From the NCBI GenBank assembly GCA_023460085.1, contig JAEWRI010000036.1:310001-374000 (forward strand): a stretch of 64,000 nucleotides of DNA. Reading direction: 5' to 3'. Shown here piece after piece: positions 42,040-49,887 of the stretch. This DNA comes from Bacillota bacterium. Its GTDB lineage: Bacteria > Bacillota > Clostridia > Christensenellales > SZUA-584. Position numbers and translations under genes: made by a program. Position 1 is the stretch's first letter; the number at the start of each line of letters is the position of its first letter. The notes beneath the pieces were generated by a model. The model was not told the DNA's origin. It searched no databases and saw only the letters and a program-made list of their open reading frames with translations.

Positions 42040-43341
42040 TTATTCAGGCAGCACGATTTCAGTCGCACCGTCGGACTTCTTTTTCTTCAGGAACACATCC
42101 AGCAGCGGAACCATCACCGCTGCCACCAGCCCGGCGGAAAAGCCCGTGTTATAAAGATTCATGCCGCCGTGCATCACGCCAGAGCTCAGCACCACCGAAG
42201 AGTTGATGAAGCCCGCCGCCACACCCCATACCCATCCATAATGCCCCGATATGGGTGCGAGCGAGGTGCCGAACAGCGCCGCAAGCAATATCCCCGGATC
42301 GTTGATGCTCCATACCTTGGTGAGGCTGCCAAGGAAGACGCCCAGCAGTACGGGTGAAATGTTCCGGATGTGCTTGCCAAACGCCCCGAAACCCGCCACG
42401 GTCAGTATGCCGCCCATCGTCGGCCCGTTCAGCGGCCCGCCCACCAGCAGCACGTACGCGGCGGCGGCCATGCCGTTGATTCCCATATTTATCAGCGCGG
42501 CTCCGTACCCCGCCGTCTCAATAAAATCCGTGCCCAGCCTTCCGGAACACGCGAATATCCGCTTCAGCGCAGCTCCTGGGCTGGGCTGTATGATAAGCCC
42601 AGCCGCAATCATCAGCGCAAATAATCCGCTTAAAAAGATGCCGTGCTGCAGATCTCGCCCCGTGCTCCAAATCGTCTGCAGCGACACTTCGTACCCGTAT
42701 GATTTGAATATGGAAACATAAATCGTACCCAGCACACCTGCCGTAAAGCCGGTGTTATACAGGTTAAACCCGCGGTGAACGCGCGTCATCTGCGCCGCCA
42801 GCGGCGGCAGCAGCAGCCCGATGCTTGCCCCTGCGGCAAGCCCCAGCGGAATACGCTCCCACAGCGGAAGATCCACCACAAATATCAGCTCGGTGACGAC
42901 AGGGGCCATGCTGGTGCCAAAAAGCGCCGTATAGACGTGCCGTGCGAAGGGCTCTCCGCGCACCCGCGAATACAGCCAAACGCCAAAAATGATGGGCCAG
43001 ATATTGAAGAGGTTCTTTCCGAATAAGGCGAAGCTGCCCATCAGAAAGATGGATGCGGCGGAAACACCGGTAAACCGCACGCCCAGCCGCATGAGCATGC
43101 AGACGCTCAGCATCATCAGCAGGCCCGCGTTGACAAATGCCGCGCCAGCGCCCCCCACGGCGATATAGTCCGTAATGAGTATGTCCGATGTGCCTATGAT
43201 GCGCCAAAGCCCCTCCGCTATGCTGCCCGGTGGATCCAGATGCAAGCCAAACACCACGAACTGTGCGGCAAAAACCGCTGTTGTCAAATACCTAGCGTGG
43301 TCCGACTCGCCGAGAAAAGTAACGATGTTCCGTCTGCGCAA
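42040..43341 (-). CDS. DUF1576 integral membrane protein with internal duplication
   Basis: A protein of up to 433 aa with about ten to twelve hydrophobic segments. The two halves repeat: FALFGKNLFNIWPIIFGVWL and FGAFGKHIRNISPVLLGVFL, FGTSMAPVV and FGTSLAPIS, GFNLYNTGFTAG and GMNLYNTGFSAG. This suggests a duplicated, transporter-like fold. The family has no assigned function to my knowledge. The frame opens at TTG 43341; GGAGG lies about 17 nt upstream, so a slightly different start is possible. A strong promoter is at 43490-43519. Confidence 0.8.
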   Translation of the reverse strand: MRRRNIVTFLGESDHARYLTTAVFAAQFVVFGLHLDPPGSIAEGLWRIIGTSDILITDYIAVGGAGAAFVNAGLLMMLSVCMLMRLGVRFTGVSAASIFLMGSFALFGKNLFNIWPIIFGVWLYSRVRGEPFARHVYTALFGTSMAPVVTELIFVVDLPLWERIPLGLAAGASIGLLLPPLAAQMTRVHRGFNLYNTGFTAGVLGTIYVSIFKSYGYEVSLQTIWSTGRDLQHGIFLSGLFALMIAAGLIIQPSPGAALKRIFACSGRLGTDFIETAGYGAALINMGINGMAAAAYVLLVGGPLNGPTMGGILTVAGFGAFGKHIRNISPVLLGVFLGSLTKVWSINDPGILLAALFGTSLAPISGHYGWVWGVAAGFINSSVVLSSGVMHGGMNLYNTGFSAGLVAAVMVPLLDVFLKKKKSDGATEIVLPE

Positions 43342-43489
43342 CTGCCGGTCGATAGTATCCCTCCTGTCGTTCTTTGTCGAGAAACGTATAACAACGGGTT
43401 GCGCATGACGAATTTCAGGGGTGAAAAAAAGGTCGTCATGATGCCCGTATCCCGATACACCACTTGGCGGCCTGAAATGTTATGCTTTA

Positions 43490-43519
43490 ATTATAAGATG
43501 AATGTTTATATGGTGTCAA
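43490..43519 (-). promoter_or_regulatory. Promoter of the DUF1576 gene
   Basis: On the minus strand TTGACA (43514-43519), an 18-bp spacer and TATAAT (43490-43495). The leader to the DUF1576 start would be about 140 nt. Confidence 0.75.
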
Positions 43520-43577
43520 GCAGCGCCTGCCGCGTACGGTGGCAATCCATGGCAGCCGCCCGGCTTGAGATTCCCGT

Positions 43578-43826
43578 TTAATCCGCCGCAGCCCCTTTCC
43601 ACGCGGGCAGCACAGACAGCGTGCGCACTGCCAGCGCGTGAGCAGCCTGCGCATCGAAGCCCTGCGTCCGCATGATGAACTCCGTCGTCCCTTTCAGCTT
43701 TTCCGGGTAAGATTGCATCGATCCGTCCAGTCTCGCGCAATAGACACAATAGTCTTTGCTCATATCGCCGCCGGGAAAGTCTTCCGGCTTTGTCATGGGC
43801 ATGCCGCATGCAATACACGTTTTCAT
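43578..43826 (-). CDS. Putative zinc-ribbon protein
   Basis: An 82-aa protein with CIACGMPMTKPEDFPGGD and YCVYC, the pattern of the zf-ribbon_2 family, followed by a helical tail that includes EKLKGTTEFIMRTQGFDA. It probably binds one zinc ion. The ATG overlaps the stop of the carboxymuconolactone-decarboxylase-like gene by 4 nt, so the two are translated together. It is the last gene of the TetR-controlled operon. The role is unknown; members often follow small stress or regulatory genes. Confidence 0.8.
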   Translation of the reverse strand: MKTCIACGMPMTKPEDFPGGDMSKDYCVYCARLDGSMQSYPEKLKGTTEFIMRTQGFDAQAAHALAVRTLSVLPAWKGAAAD

Positions 43827-44149
43827 TCCCGTTCCTCCTTCCCGGCTGCCGCGTCGTACGCTTCCAGCGCGGGCAGCAAACAGTGCATCACGCCCGCAAC
43901 GCCCGACGTGGTCAGCGTCATCAGCACCGCGCCGCGCACCTCCTCGCGTGTCGCGCCCGCCTGCCGTGCCATCGGCGCATGCGCGGCCACCGCGCCCGCG
44001 TCTCCCAGCGCCGCTTTGATGCCGATGTACACAAGCTGCCGCGTTCTGTCATCCAGCGCGCTTTCCGCGCAGACCGCGCCTATCAGCGCGTCAAACGCCT
44101 GTGCGCACTGCGGCGCTTCCTCCCGAAATGCCATAAACGCATTCCGCAT
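43823..44149 (-). CDS. Carboxymuconolactone decarboxylase (AhpD-like) family protein
   Basis: A 108-aa all-helical protein with the family pattern RTRQLVYIGIKAALGDAGAV and AHAPMARQAGATREEVRGAV. The Cys residues of the AhpD active site are missing: ALGDAGAVAAHA stands where CxxC is expected. A peroxidase-reductase role is therefore unlikely, and a decarboxylase-like or ligand-binding role is more plausible. I chose the ATG at 44149 (MRNAFMAF) with AAGGAGG 8 nt upstream; a GTG start would add nine residues. It sits between tetR and the zinc-ribbon gene. Confidence 0.85.
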   Translation of the reverse strand: MRNAFMAFREEAPQCAQAFDALIGAVCAESALDDRTRQLVYIGIKAALGDAGAVAAHAPMARQAGATREEVRGAVLMTLTTSGVAGVMHCLLPALEAYDAAAGKEERE

Positions 44150-44187
44150 GTCTTTTGCCTCCTTCAATGCGGGCACGCCCCGCGTCT

Positions 44188-44796
44188 TTATTCACCAGCA
44201 CCCTGCCGGCTCAGCGTTTCCGTCTGCGGCACCGCCAAAGCCATGTAGAAATCCGCCAGCGTCGTGCCGTACCGGCGGATGACGCCGCCCGCCGGCGCGA
44301 AGAGATCCCCGTTGGCAAGGTAATGGTGCACCAGTCCTACCCACGTGTTGAACAGCAGCGCCGTATCCTTCCCGGCGCAAGCCGATTCCGCCGCGGCGAC
44401 GCGGCTGAAATGCAGCGATACCGCCGACTGCACCGCCAGCCAAGCGTCACGCGCGCCCTGCGGCAGCAAGCGGTTCTCGATGACGAGCCGCGTATAGAAA
44501 GGCTCGAATTCCGCGATGCCCCGCAGATGCGCCTCCAGCAGCCCGCGCAGCGTACCGCAGCCCTCGGAGAGCGCGTGCGTGCGCGCGGCGATGGCCCCGC
44601 AGACCTGCGCCGTCACCTGCGTCACCAGCGCCTCCTGCGTCTCGAAGTGCAGAAATACCGTGCCGTGTGATACCCCCGCCGCCTGCGCAATGTCCGACAT
44701 GCGCGCCGACACAATCCCCTTTTTCGCAAATACCCGGCAAGCCGCCTCTGTCAGCAGTTGCCTGGTTTCTTGCTTTTGCCGCTGCCGTTTTTCCAT
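44188..44796 (-). CDS. TetR-family repressor
   Basis: A 202-aa regulator with a helix-turn-helix at about 15-58 (TEAACRVFAKKGIVSARMSD, AQAAGVSHGTVFLHFETQEA) and a helical ligand-binding domain. It is the first gene of the operon with the AhpD-like and zinc-ribbon genes (38 nt, then a 4-nt overlap). The palindrome at 44815-44828 lies immediately upstream, touching the -10 box, so it should repress its own operon until an unknown ligand binds. AAGGAG precedes the ATG. Confidence 0.9.
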   Translation of the reverse strand: MEKRQRQKQETRQLLTEAACRVFAKKGIVSARMSDIAQAAGVSHGTVFLHFETQEALVTQVTAQVCGAIAARTHALSEGCGTLRGLLEAHLRGIAEFEPFYTRLVIENRLLPQGARDAWLAVQSAVSLHFSRVAAAESACAGKDTALLFNTWVGLVHHYLANGDLFAPAGGVIRRYGTTLADFYMALAVPQTETLSRQGAGE

Positions 44797-44814
44797 TTAT
44801 GACTCCTTAGTCAC

Positions 44815-44856
44815 TGACTATATAGTCATTATATCGCCAGCTAAAAGCGCTGTCAA
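44815..44856 (-). promoter_or_regulatory. TetR operon promoter and operator
   Basis: On the minus strand TTGACA (44851-44856), a 17-bp spacer and TATAAT (44828-44833). The perfect 14-bp palindrome TGACTATATAGTCA (44815-44828) touches the -10 and covers the start region. A related half-site pair, GACT-N4-AGTC, lies at 44801-44812 and may widen the operator. Confidence 0.85.
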
Positions 44857-44886
44857 CAGGCACGCCTGCCAATCAGCGCCGAAACG

Positions 44887-46059
44887 TTACTGTATTCCGG
44901 AAAAGTAGTCCACAAAGCCCTCCGTGAGGCCCTTCACAATCTTTTCCTGATAATCCTCCGTCACCAGCAGCCTGTCCTCCTGCTCGTTGCTCATATACCC
45001 CATCTCAATATTGCACACCGGCACCTGAGACCAGTTGAAGCCCGTCTGATCGTCGCGCTCCACAAGGCCATCGTTTTCCGCGCCTGTCGCCGCCACCGCG
45101 CTGTCCAGCAGCGCCTGTGCCAGCGCCACGCTGCGCGTTGTGACAGACACATCGCCGGTGTCGAGACAACCCTCCGCGGGCACGAGGATAAACATACCCT
45201 TGTTATCCGGATTCCCATTGTAGTTGGCGTGAATGCGCAGCCAGCAGTCCACGTGCGCTTCGTTCATCATCTGTGCGCGCTCCGAATTCGGGATGTCCAC
45301 GCCGTGTGTTTCGCGCGTCATCACGACTTCCGCACCCAGCGCCTCCAGCGCGGCCTTCAGCTTCAGCGCCACCTGCAGGTTCACCACATACTCCGGAACG
45401 CCGGTAAATTGCCCCTGCGTGCCGGTGGATACCTTGGGCTTCATCACGCTGCTGCCCGGCGACACGGGCTCCTTGTCCGCGTTGCCGTCGCGCTGATGGC
45501 CTGCGTCGAGGCCAATGACGAAGCCCTTCAGCGGCTGTTCATCCGCGGGCAGCATCTGCTGCACAGCCTGCCACCGTTCCGTCAGCGCCGCGGCAGTCTG
45601 CGTGCCTGCGATGCCATCCACCGAGAGGCCCGCGTATATCTGAAAGTTACTTACCGCGCTTTCCAGCTGTTCACCGTATACGCCGTCAGCGCTGCCCGGA
45701 TCAAAGCCCAGCTCGATGAGCATGGTCTGCATCATCTTCACGGCTTCCCCCGTGTCTCCCGGGGCACAGGCGGTCGCCTCCGGCAGCGGCGTTGGCGTGG
45801 GTACGGGCGTCGGGGTTGACGAAGGCGTCGGCGTCAATACCGGAGTCGGCGAAGCGGACGGAAGGCCCAGCGCCTGGGTCGGTGTGGGTGTCGCCATAGC
45901 CTGCGGCTCCCCCGCTTCGGGACGAAGCCAGATGAGCCAGATGGCGGCTGCGCACAGCAGCGCCGCAATGCCCGCCGCAACGATTTTAACCCATCCCGCA
46001 CGCGAAACGCGCCGCCTTTTCCTATACGCTTTTCCCCGCTTCAATGGACTTTTTTGCAT
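44887..46059 (-). CDS. Membrane-anchored N-acetylmuramoyl-L-alanine amidase
   Basis: A 390-aa protein: basic N-terminus (KAYRKRRRVSRAGWVK), one membrane span (about 24-47), a Pro/Thr-rich stalk (55-95), a PG_binding_1 domain (about 98-165) and an Amidase_3 domain (about 182-388). The amidase motifs are GLDAGHQRDG, a Glu in EYVVNLQVALKLK, RIHANYN and NIEMGYMSNEQED, which supply the zinc ligands and the catalytic Glu. It cuts the amide bond between MurNAc and the stem peptide. The linker GSSVMKPKVSTGTQG is like those of CwlC/CwlD-type enzymes. GACAGGAG precedes the ATG. Confidence 0.92.
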   Translation of the reverse strand: MQKSPLKRGKAYRKRRRVSRAGWVKIVAAGIAALLCAAAIWLIWLRPEAGEPQAMATPTPTQALGLPSASPTPVLTPTPSSTPTPVPTPTPLPEATACAPGDTGEAVKMMQTMLIELGFDPGSADGVYGEQLESAVSNFQIYAGLSVDGIAGTQTAAALTERWQAVQQMLPADEQPLKGFVIGLDAGHQRDGNADKEPVSPGSSVMKPKVSTGTQGQFTGVPEYVVNLQVALKLKAALEALGAEVVMTRETHGVDIPNSERAQMMNEAHVDCWLRIHANYNGNPDNKGMFILVPAEGCLDTGDVSVTTRSVALAQALLDSAVAATGAENDGLVERDDQTGFNWSQVPVCNIEMGYMSNEQEDRLLVTEDYQEKIVKGLTEGFVDYFSGIQ

Positions 46060-46160
46060 CGTTACTCCTGTCGCCGCGCACCGTACTTTGTTTCATTGTA
46101 CCCCAATTGCCCGCTCAGATCCAACTTTTTGACGATTTTTGCGCAACGTGCGAGTAGGCG

Positions 46161-46189
46161 TTGACAACGCCGCCATGCTGTGATATGAT
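46161..46189 (+). promoter_or_regulatory. Promoter of infC-rpmI-rplT
   Basis: TTGACA (46161-46166), a 17-bp spacer and TATGAT (46184-46189). Transcription should begin near 46196 and run through the L20-type leader. Confidence 0.88.
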
Positions 46190-46195
46190 TTGCCT

Positions 46196-46354
46196 GCTAA
46201 AAAGTAGAAACCACCCGTTTCTCACCTGTCGGCATTGCCAGACAAGGTTGGCATCACAAGGGTGTTTAACGGGTATTCTGTACCCGTTTTTTTATTGCCT
46301 GTACGGAGCGGTTTCACAGCGATGCGTTTGCAAAATTTAATGGAGGTGTTTCAT
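46196..46354 (+). promoter_or_regulatory. L20 leader with intrinsic attenuator
   Basis: The leader before infC contains paired segments and ends in the terminator AACGGGTA-TTCTG-TACCCGTT (46268-46288) followed by a T run to 46293. In Firmicutes an RNA of this kind binds ribosomal protein L20, which favours termination when L20 is in excess. Segments such as ACAAGGGTGTTTAACGGGTA fit the published L20 leader pattern. The assignment rests on position and structure; no covariance search was possible. Confidence 0.8.
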
Positions 46355-46864
46355 ATCGCAAACGAACATCTGATTAACGAGCAGATCAGAGAAAGAAGCG
46401 TCCGCGTCATTTCGGACGGCGGAGAGCAGCTTGGCATCATGTCTGCGCGTGAGGCGATGGGCATTGCAGAAGAAAAGGGAATGGATCTCGTCATGATTTC
46501 ACCGGCCGCCCAACCGCCCGTGTGCAAGATTATGGACTACGGCAAATTCCGGTTTGAGCAGGCCAAGAAGCAGAAGGAAGCAAAGAAGAACCAGAAAATC
46601 ATCACCCTTAAGGAAGTGCGCCTTTCGCCCACGATAGACACGCATGACCTGGATGTAAAGGCCAAGAGCGCCGTCGGGTTCCTGAAGGAAGGCGACAAGG
46701 TTAAGGTGTCGCTGCGCTTTAAGGGCCGCCAGATGACGCACACCGATAAGGGGCTTCAGGTGATGAACGAATTCTTCACGAAGGTCGCGGACAGTGCTGC
46801 CATGGAAAAGAGCGCGAAGCTCGAGGGCAGAAGCATGTTCATGATATTGGCACCAAAGAACTAA
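46355..46864 (+). CDS. infC: Translation initiation factor IF-3
   Basis: A 169-aa protein that keeps 30S subunits free and checks the start codon. It probably begins at the rare ATC codon at 46355, which lies 8 nt after GGAGG and gives IANEHLINEQIRERSVRVIS, the family's N-terminus. An in-frame ATG at 46340 overlaps that GGAGG and would hide it. Non-standard start codons are typical of infC and allow self-repression. The body has the two IF-3 domains, with MDYGKFRFEQAKKQKEAKKN in the linker. It leads the infC-rpmI-rplT operon. Confidence 0.95.
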   Translation: MANEHLINEQIRERSVRVISDGGEQLGIMSAREAMGIAEEKGMDLVMISPAAQPPVCKIMDYGKFRFEQAKKQKEAKKNQKIITLKEVRLSPTIDTHDLDVKAKSAVGFLKEGDKVKVSLRFKGRQMTHTDKGLQVMNEFFTKVADSAAMEKSAKLEGRSMFMILAPKN

Positions 46865-46881
46865 CAGGAGGAGGAAGGATT

Positions 46882-47079
46882 ATGCCCAAGATTAAGACGC
46901 ATAGAGGGGCAGCCAAGCGGTTTTCGCTGACCAAGAGCGGCAAAGTAAAGCGCTCCAAGGCTTACCGCCGGCACATACTGAACAAGAAGAGCACCAAGCG
47001 CAAGAGGAATCTGCGTCAGGGCACGTTCATCGACGCAGTCGAAGCAAAGAACATCAAGCAGCTGATTCCCTACAAGTGA
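46882..47079 (+). CDS. rpmI: 50S ribosomal protein L35
   Basis: A 65-aa, very basic protein starting MPKIKTHRGAAKRFSLTKSG, with KKSTKRKRNLRQ near residue 35. The length is normal. It starts 17 nt after infC, with AGGAGGAGG upstream. Confidence 0.97.
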   Translation: MPKIKTHRGAAKRFSLTKSGKVKRSKAYRRHILNKKSTKRKRNLRQGTFIDAVEAKNIKQLIPYK

Positions 47080-47103
47080 GATTCAGGCAGGAGGTAACGA
47101 AGG

Positions 47104-47463
47104 ATGGCAAGAGTTAAGAAGGCGGTCAACGCCCGTAAAAAGCACAAGAAGATACTGAAGCTGGCACGCGGCTACTTTGGTGCGAAATCCAAGCAGTTCC
47201 GTGCGGCAAATGAAGCGGTCATGCGCTCGCTGCGCTTTGCATACATCGGCCGGAAGCTCCGCAAACGGGATTTCCGCAGCCTGTGGATCACGCGTATCAA
47301 CGCCGAAGCAAGGAACAACGGCATCAGCTACTCGCGGCTCATCAACGGCCTCAAAAAGGCTGGCGTGACGGTCAACCGCAAGATACTGGCCGACATGGCG
47401 GTTCACGACAAGCCGGGCTTCGCGGGCATGGTCAGTGTCGCGAAGCAGAAGCTGAACGCGTAA
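47104..47463 (+). CDS. rplT: 50S ribosomal protein L20
   Basis: A 119-aa basic protein starting MARVKKAVNARKKHKKILKL, with GYFGAKSKQFR and RLINGLKKAGVTVNRKILAD. It is an early assembly protein of the large subunit and is expected to bind the L20 leader at 46196-46354 to control its own operon. It starts 24 nt after rpmI. Confidence 0.98.
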   Translation: MARVKKAVNARKKHKKILKLARGYFGAKSKQFRAANEAVMRSLRFAYIGRKLRKRDFRSLWITRINAEARNNGISYSRLINGLKKAGVTVNRKILADMAVHDKPGFAGMVSVAKQKLNA

Positions 47464-47483
47464 CGTTTTGTTCAAGAGCCAAT

Positions 47484-47524
47484 AAAGCAGCGCAGGGATG
47501 AAAACAATCACCGGCTGCTTTTTT
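47484..47524 (+). terminator. Probable terminator after rplT
   Basis: AAAGCAGC and GCTGCTTT (47484-47491, 47514-47521) pair across a 22-nt loop and are followed by further T residues. It lies 20 nt after the rplT stop codon. Confidence 0.65.
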
Positions 47525-47539
47525 GATCCTGTCATAATA

Positions 47540-47584
47540 AATAGTTAGCTAACTATTGATTATGTGCGCCGAGTGTGATAAAAT
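47540..47584 (+). promoter_or_regulatory. osmC promoter overlapped by a MarR-like palindrome
   Basis: TTGATT (47556-47561), a 17-bp spacer and TAAAAT (47579-47584) form the promoter. The perfect 18-bp palindrome AATAGTTAGCTAACTATT (47540-47557) overlaps the first bases of the -35. A MarR-family gene follows osmC, and MarR proteins often bind such TTAG-CTAA dyads. Confidence 0.75.
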
Positions 47585-47613
47585 TTTATCAACATCGGAA
47601 AGGAGCCACAAAT

Positions 47614-48054
47614 ATGATAACTACATTTAAGGCAACGGTGAAGAAGCTGCCCCTGGGTATGCAGGTGGAAGCGAACGCGCGGGGATTCAAGATGATGCTG
47701 GACGAGCCTAAGGAACTGGGCGGAACGGATGTCGCGATGAACCCGGTGGAAGCGATACTCTGCGCGCTCGGCGGGTGCCAGATGATCGTGGCCGCCGCTT
47801 TTGCAAAGGCGCAGAAGTTTTCTTTCGAAGAGGTCTCCGTGGATCTCGAGGGTGATCTGGATCCGGACGGCTTCATGGGCCTTGCGGATGTCCGCAACGG
47901 ATTTCAGGAGATCCGCTACGCCATGCATTTCAAGACCCAGGAAAGCCAGGAGAAATGCGACGAGTTCATGAAGTTCATCGAATCCCGCTGCCCGGTGGGC
48001 GACTGTCTCGGCAACGGCGTGAAGCTCTCCTGCGCTTGCGTAATGAGAGACTAA
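47614..48054 (+). CDS. OsmC/Ohr-family protein
   Basis: A 146-aa protein of the OsmC/Ohr/YhfA superfamily, whose members reduce organic hydroperoxides with two Cys residues. It has CALGGCQMIVAAAFAKAQKF (Cys50, Cys55) and SRCPVGDCLGNG (Cys126, Cys131); Cys55 and Cys126 match the expected catalytic pair. It is probably a thiol peroxidase, although YhfA-like members have no proven activity. AAAGGAG precedes the ATG. It ends in a terminator, and the palindrome at its promoter suggests control by a MarR-type regulator, probably the next gene's product. Confidence 0.88.
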   Translation: MITTFKATVKKLPLGMQVEANARGFKMMLDEPKELGGTDVAMNPVEAILCALGGCQMIVAAAFAKAQKFSFEEVSVDLEGDLDPDGFMGLADVRNGFQEIRYAMHFKTQESQEKCDEFMKFIESRCPVGDCLGNGVKLSCACVMRD

Positions 48055-48087
48055 TCAAAGGTGCGGCAGTATATTCGTTTTCCCATC

Positions 48088-48115
48088 AACCCCGCGTCAT
48101 ACGGCGCGGGGTTTT
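48088..48115 (+). terminator. Intrinsic terminator after osmC
   Basis: ACCCCGCG and CGCGGGGT (48089-48096, 48105-48112) form an 8-bp stem followed by T residues, about 35 nt after the stop codon. Confidence 0.8.
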
Positions 48116-48199
48116 GCGTCCGGCGATATCCGCCCCGCCCAGGCTGTCGCGCAAAAAAGGTAGTGCTCCAAGCCAAAGTATGTTACTATAAGGCCATCC

Positions 48200-48652
48200 T
48201 TGAAAAAGCGGGTGGTTAACACGTTCGATTTGGATGATTGCCTCGCCTTTATCACCAGCCGCAGCGCGAAGATATTCGCCGAGGCTTTGGAGAGAAGGTT
48301 TCGGCCATACAATGTCACCAGGGCCCAATGGATAGCGATGTACTATATACTGAAGAGCGAATCCATTACCCAGCGCGGCCTTGCGGAGAAGATGTGCATT
48401 AAGGGGCCAACGGTAGTAACGATGCTTCACAAAATGGAAGCGGACGGTTTGATGCTGCGCTCCGGCAACGACACCGACAAGCGCGTAAAGCACCTGAAGC
48501 TGACAGAGAAAGGCGAGCGGCTGTGCGCCGATTTGACTCCACTGGTAGAGCAGTTTAAGAATGACACCATCGCCGGTATCGATCCGGAGGAGCTTCAGAT
48601 GATGAAGCGGGTGCTCAATACGATGGTCGAAAACGCACAGAAAAACAGATAG
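48200..48652 (+). CDS. MarR-family regulator
   Basis: A 150-aa winged-helix regulator with LAFITSRSAKIFAEALERRF, then ITQRGLAEKMCIKGPTVVTM and LHKMEADGLMLRSGNDTDKR, the recognition helix and wing of MarR proteins. It starts at TTG 48200 with AAGG upstream; a GTG at 48212 is possible. One Cys (CIKGPT, in the helix-turn-helix) might allow redox sensing as in OhrR/MgrA types, although Cys near the N-terminus is more usual. It probably acts on the osmC palindrome upstream. Confidence 0.88.
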   Translation: MKKRVVNTFDLDDCLAFITSRSAKIFAEALERRFRPYNVTRAQWIAMYYILKSESITQRGLAEKMCIKGPTVVTMLHKMEADGLMLRSGNDTDKRVKHLKLTEKGERLCADLTPLVEQFKNDTIAGIDPEELQMMKRVLNTMVENAQKNR

Positions 48653-48681
48653 TCGAACCATTGGGATCTCACGAATTAAAA

Positions 48682-48713
48682 CGGAGCCAGCGTCAGCCGG
48701 CTCCGCTTGTTTT
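48682..48713. terminator. Hairpin between convergent marR and degV genes
   Basis: CGGAGCC and GGCTCCG (48682-48688, 48699-48705) form the stem, with a T run after it on the plus strand and AAAA before it. It can end transcripts from both sides. Confidence 0.75.
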
Positions 48714-48750
48714 CTGCAGATAAGAGACGAATCGGCAGGGCCCCTGCAGG

Positions 48751-49653
48751 CTATCCGCGCTCTACGATATCCGTGCGCTTGTCGCCCACGAAGAAAAGCG
48801 CCAGCGTACCGGGGCCGGTGTGCGAGCCGATAACGGTGCCTACGCTGTTGATAAGCACCTTGCCATTGAGCTTCGGGAAGGCCTCCTCCACCATTGCCGC
48901 CACCACCTGCGCGTCCTCCATGCAGGCGGAGTTGGAGATAAAGCACTTGCCGTTGTAATTCGCTCCGCCGCGTGCGCTCTGCTTCATCTTCTCCACGATT
49001 TCGCGGATCACCTTCTTTTTGGAGCGGATCTTCTCGCGCGGGATCAGGTGTCCCGCAGCGTCCATGTTCAGCAGCGGGCAGATACCCAGCAGCGTGCCCA
49101 GCATGCCCGCCGCCTTGGAAATCCGGCCTCCCTTGATGTAAAACGTCAAGTCGGACGAGAAGAACCAGTGGTGAATGGTGAGCTTGTTCTCCTCCACCCA
49201 CGCCAGCGCCTGCTCCAGCGACGCGCCGGAGTCGCGCACATCGGCCAGCATATCCATCAGCAGGCCATAGCCGGAGGACGCTCCGAGCGAGTCTACGATC
49301 TCAATCCTGCGTTCCGGGTATTTCTCTCTCAGCTGCTGCTGCGCCACCAGCGCCGAGTTATGCGCGCCCGAGATACCCGAGGACAGCGTCACGTGCAGCA
49401 CATCTTTCCCGTCCTTCAAAAACGGCTCAAAAAATTGCGTGTACTCCTCCACATTCACCTGAGAGGTAGTGGGCTGGACGCCCGTGCTCATGATGCCGTA
49501 AAATTCCTCGAACGGCATCGCTTTCCCGAGATCGTCGGGATACACCTGTCCGTTAATCGTGAAATGAAAGCACACAAAGGGTATTTCTCTTTCCCGGAAG
49601 AACGCTTCCGGCATATCGGCTGTCGAACAGCACGTGATCACATAAGGCTTCAT
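48751..49653 (-). CDS. DegV-family fatty-acid-binding protein
   Basis: A 300-aa DegV (FakB-like) protein. It binds a fatty acid in its cleft and in several Firmicutes hands it to the FakA kinase. It has ITCCSTADMPEAFFRE near the start, MSTGVQPTTSQVNVEEY near 55, TLSSGISGAHNSA near 88 and GTVIGSHTGPGTLALFF near the end. I chose the ATG at 49653 (GGGGGAG upstream). No fakA is nearby. It is a single-gene unit with a terminator. Confidence 0.9.
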   Translation of the reverse strand: MKPYVITCCSTADMPEAFFREREIPFVCFHFTINGQVYPDDLGKAMPFEEFYGIMSTGVQPTTSQVNVEEYTQFFEPFLKDGKDVLHVTLSSGISGAHNSALVAQQQLREKYPERRIEIVDSLGASSGYGLLMDMLADVRDSGASLEQALAWVEENKLTIHHWFFSSDLTFYIKGGRISKAAGMLGTLLGICPLLNMDAAGHLIPREKIRSKKKVIREIVEKMKQSARGGANYNGKCFISNSACMEDAQVVAAMVEEAFPKLNGKVLINSVGTVIGSHTGPGTLALFFVGDKRTDIVERG

Positions 49654-49825
49654 ATTCTCCCCCATTCACCGTGCGCATCAGCGCATAATCTTTCATCTAA
49701 AGATATAATAGATACCGTTCCGCCGTCACTCTAAACCGCACACCGCCTTCTCTATGAATCGTTCCCGCAATGGTAGAGGATTAAACGCCAACTCTACAAA
49801 AAGTAGAATCATACAAACCGGAAAT

Positions 49826-49854
49826 TTGATTGTTCACCGAGGGTGTGTTATACT
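49826..49854 (+). promoter_or_regulatory. Promoter of the XRE-family gene
   Basis: TTGATT (49826-49831), a 17-bp spacer and TATACT (49849-49854). Short CTAC/GTAG dyads lie just upstream near 49793-49806. Confidence 0.7.
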
Positions 49855-49887
49855 TCTAAAAAGTAATACCAAAGGATTGGAGCACCG

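Noticed and set aside
40560..42206. A 548-codon open frame on the plus strand
   Set aside because: It runs antisense to the M14 peptidase and the 190-aa gene, is full of His and Arg, and shows no domain. GC-rich antisense frames of this kind are common here.
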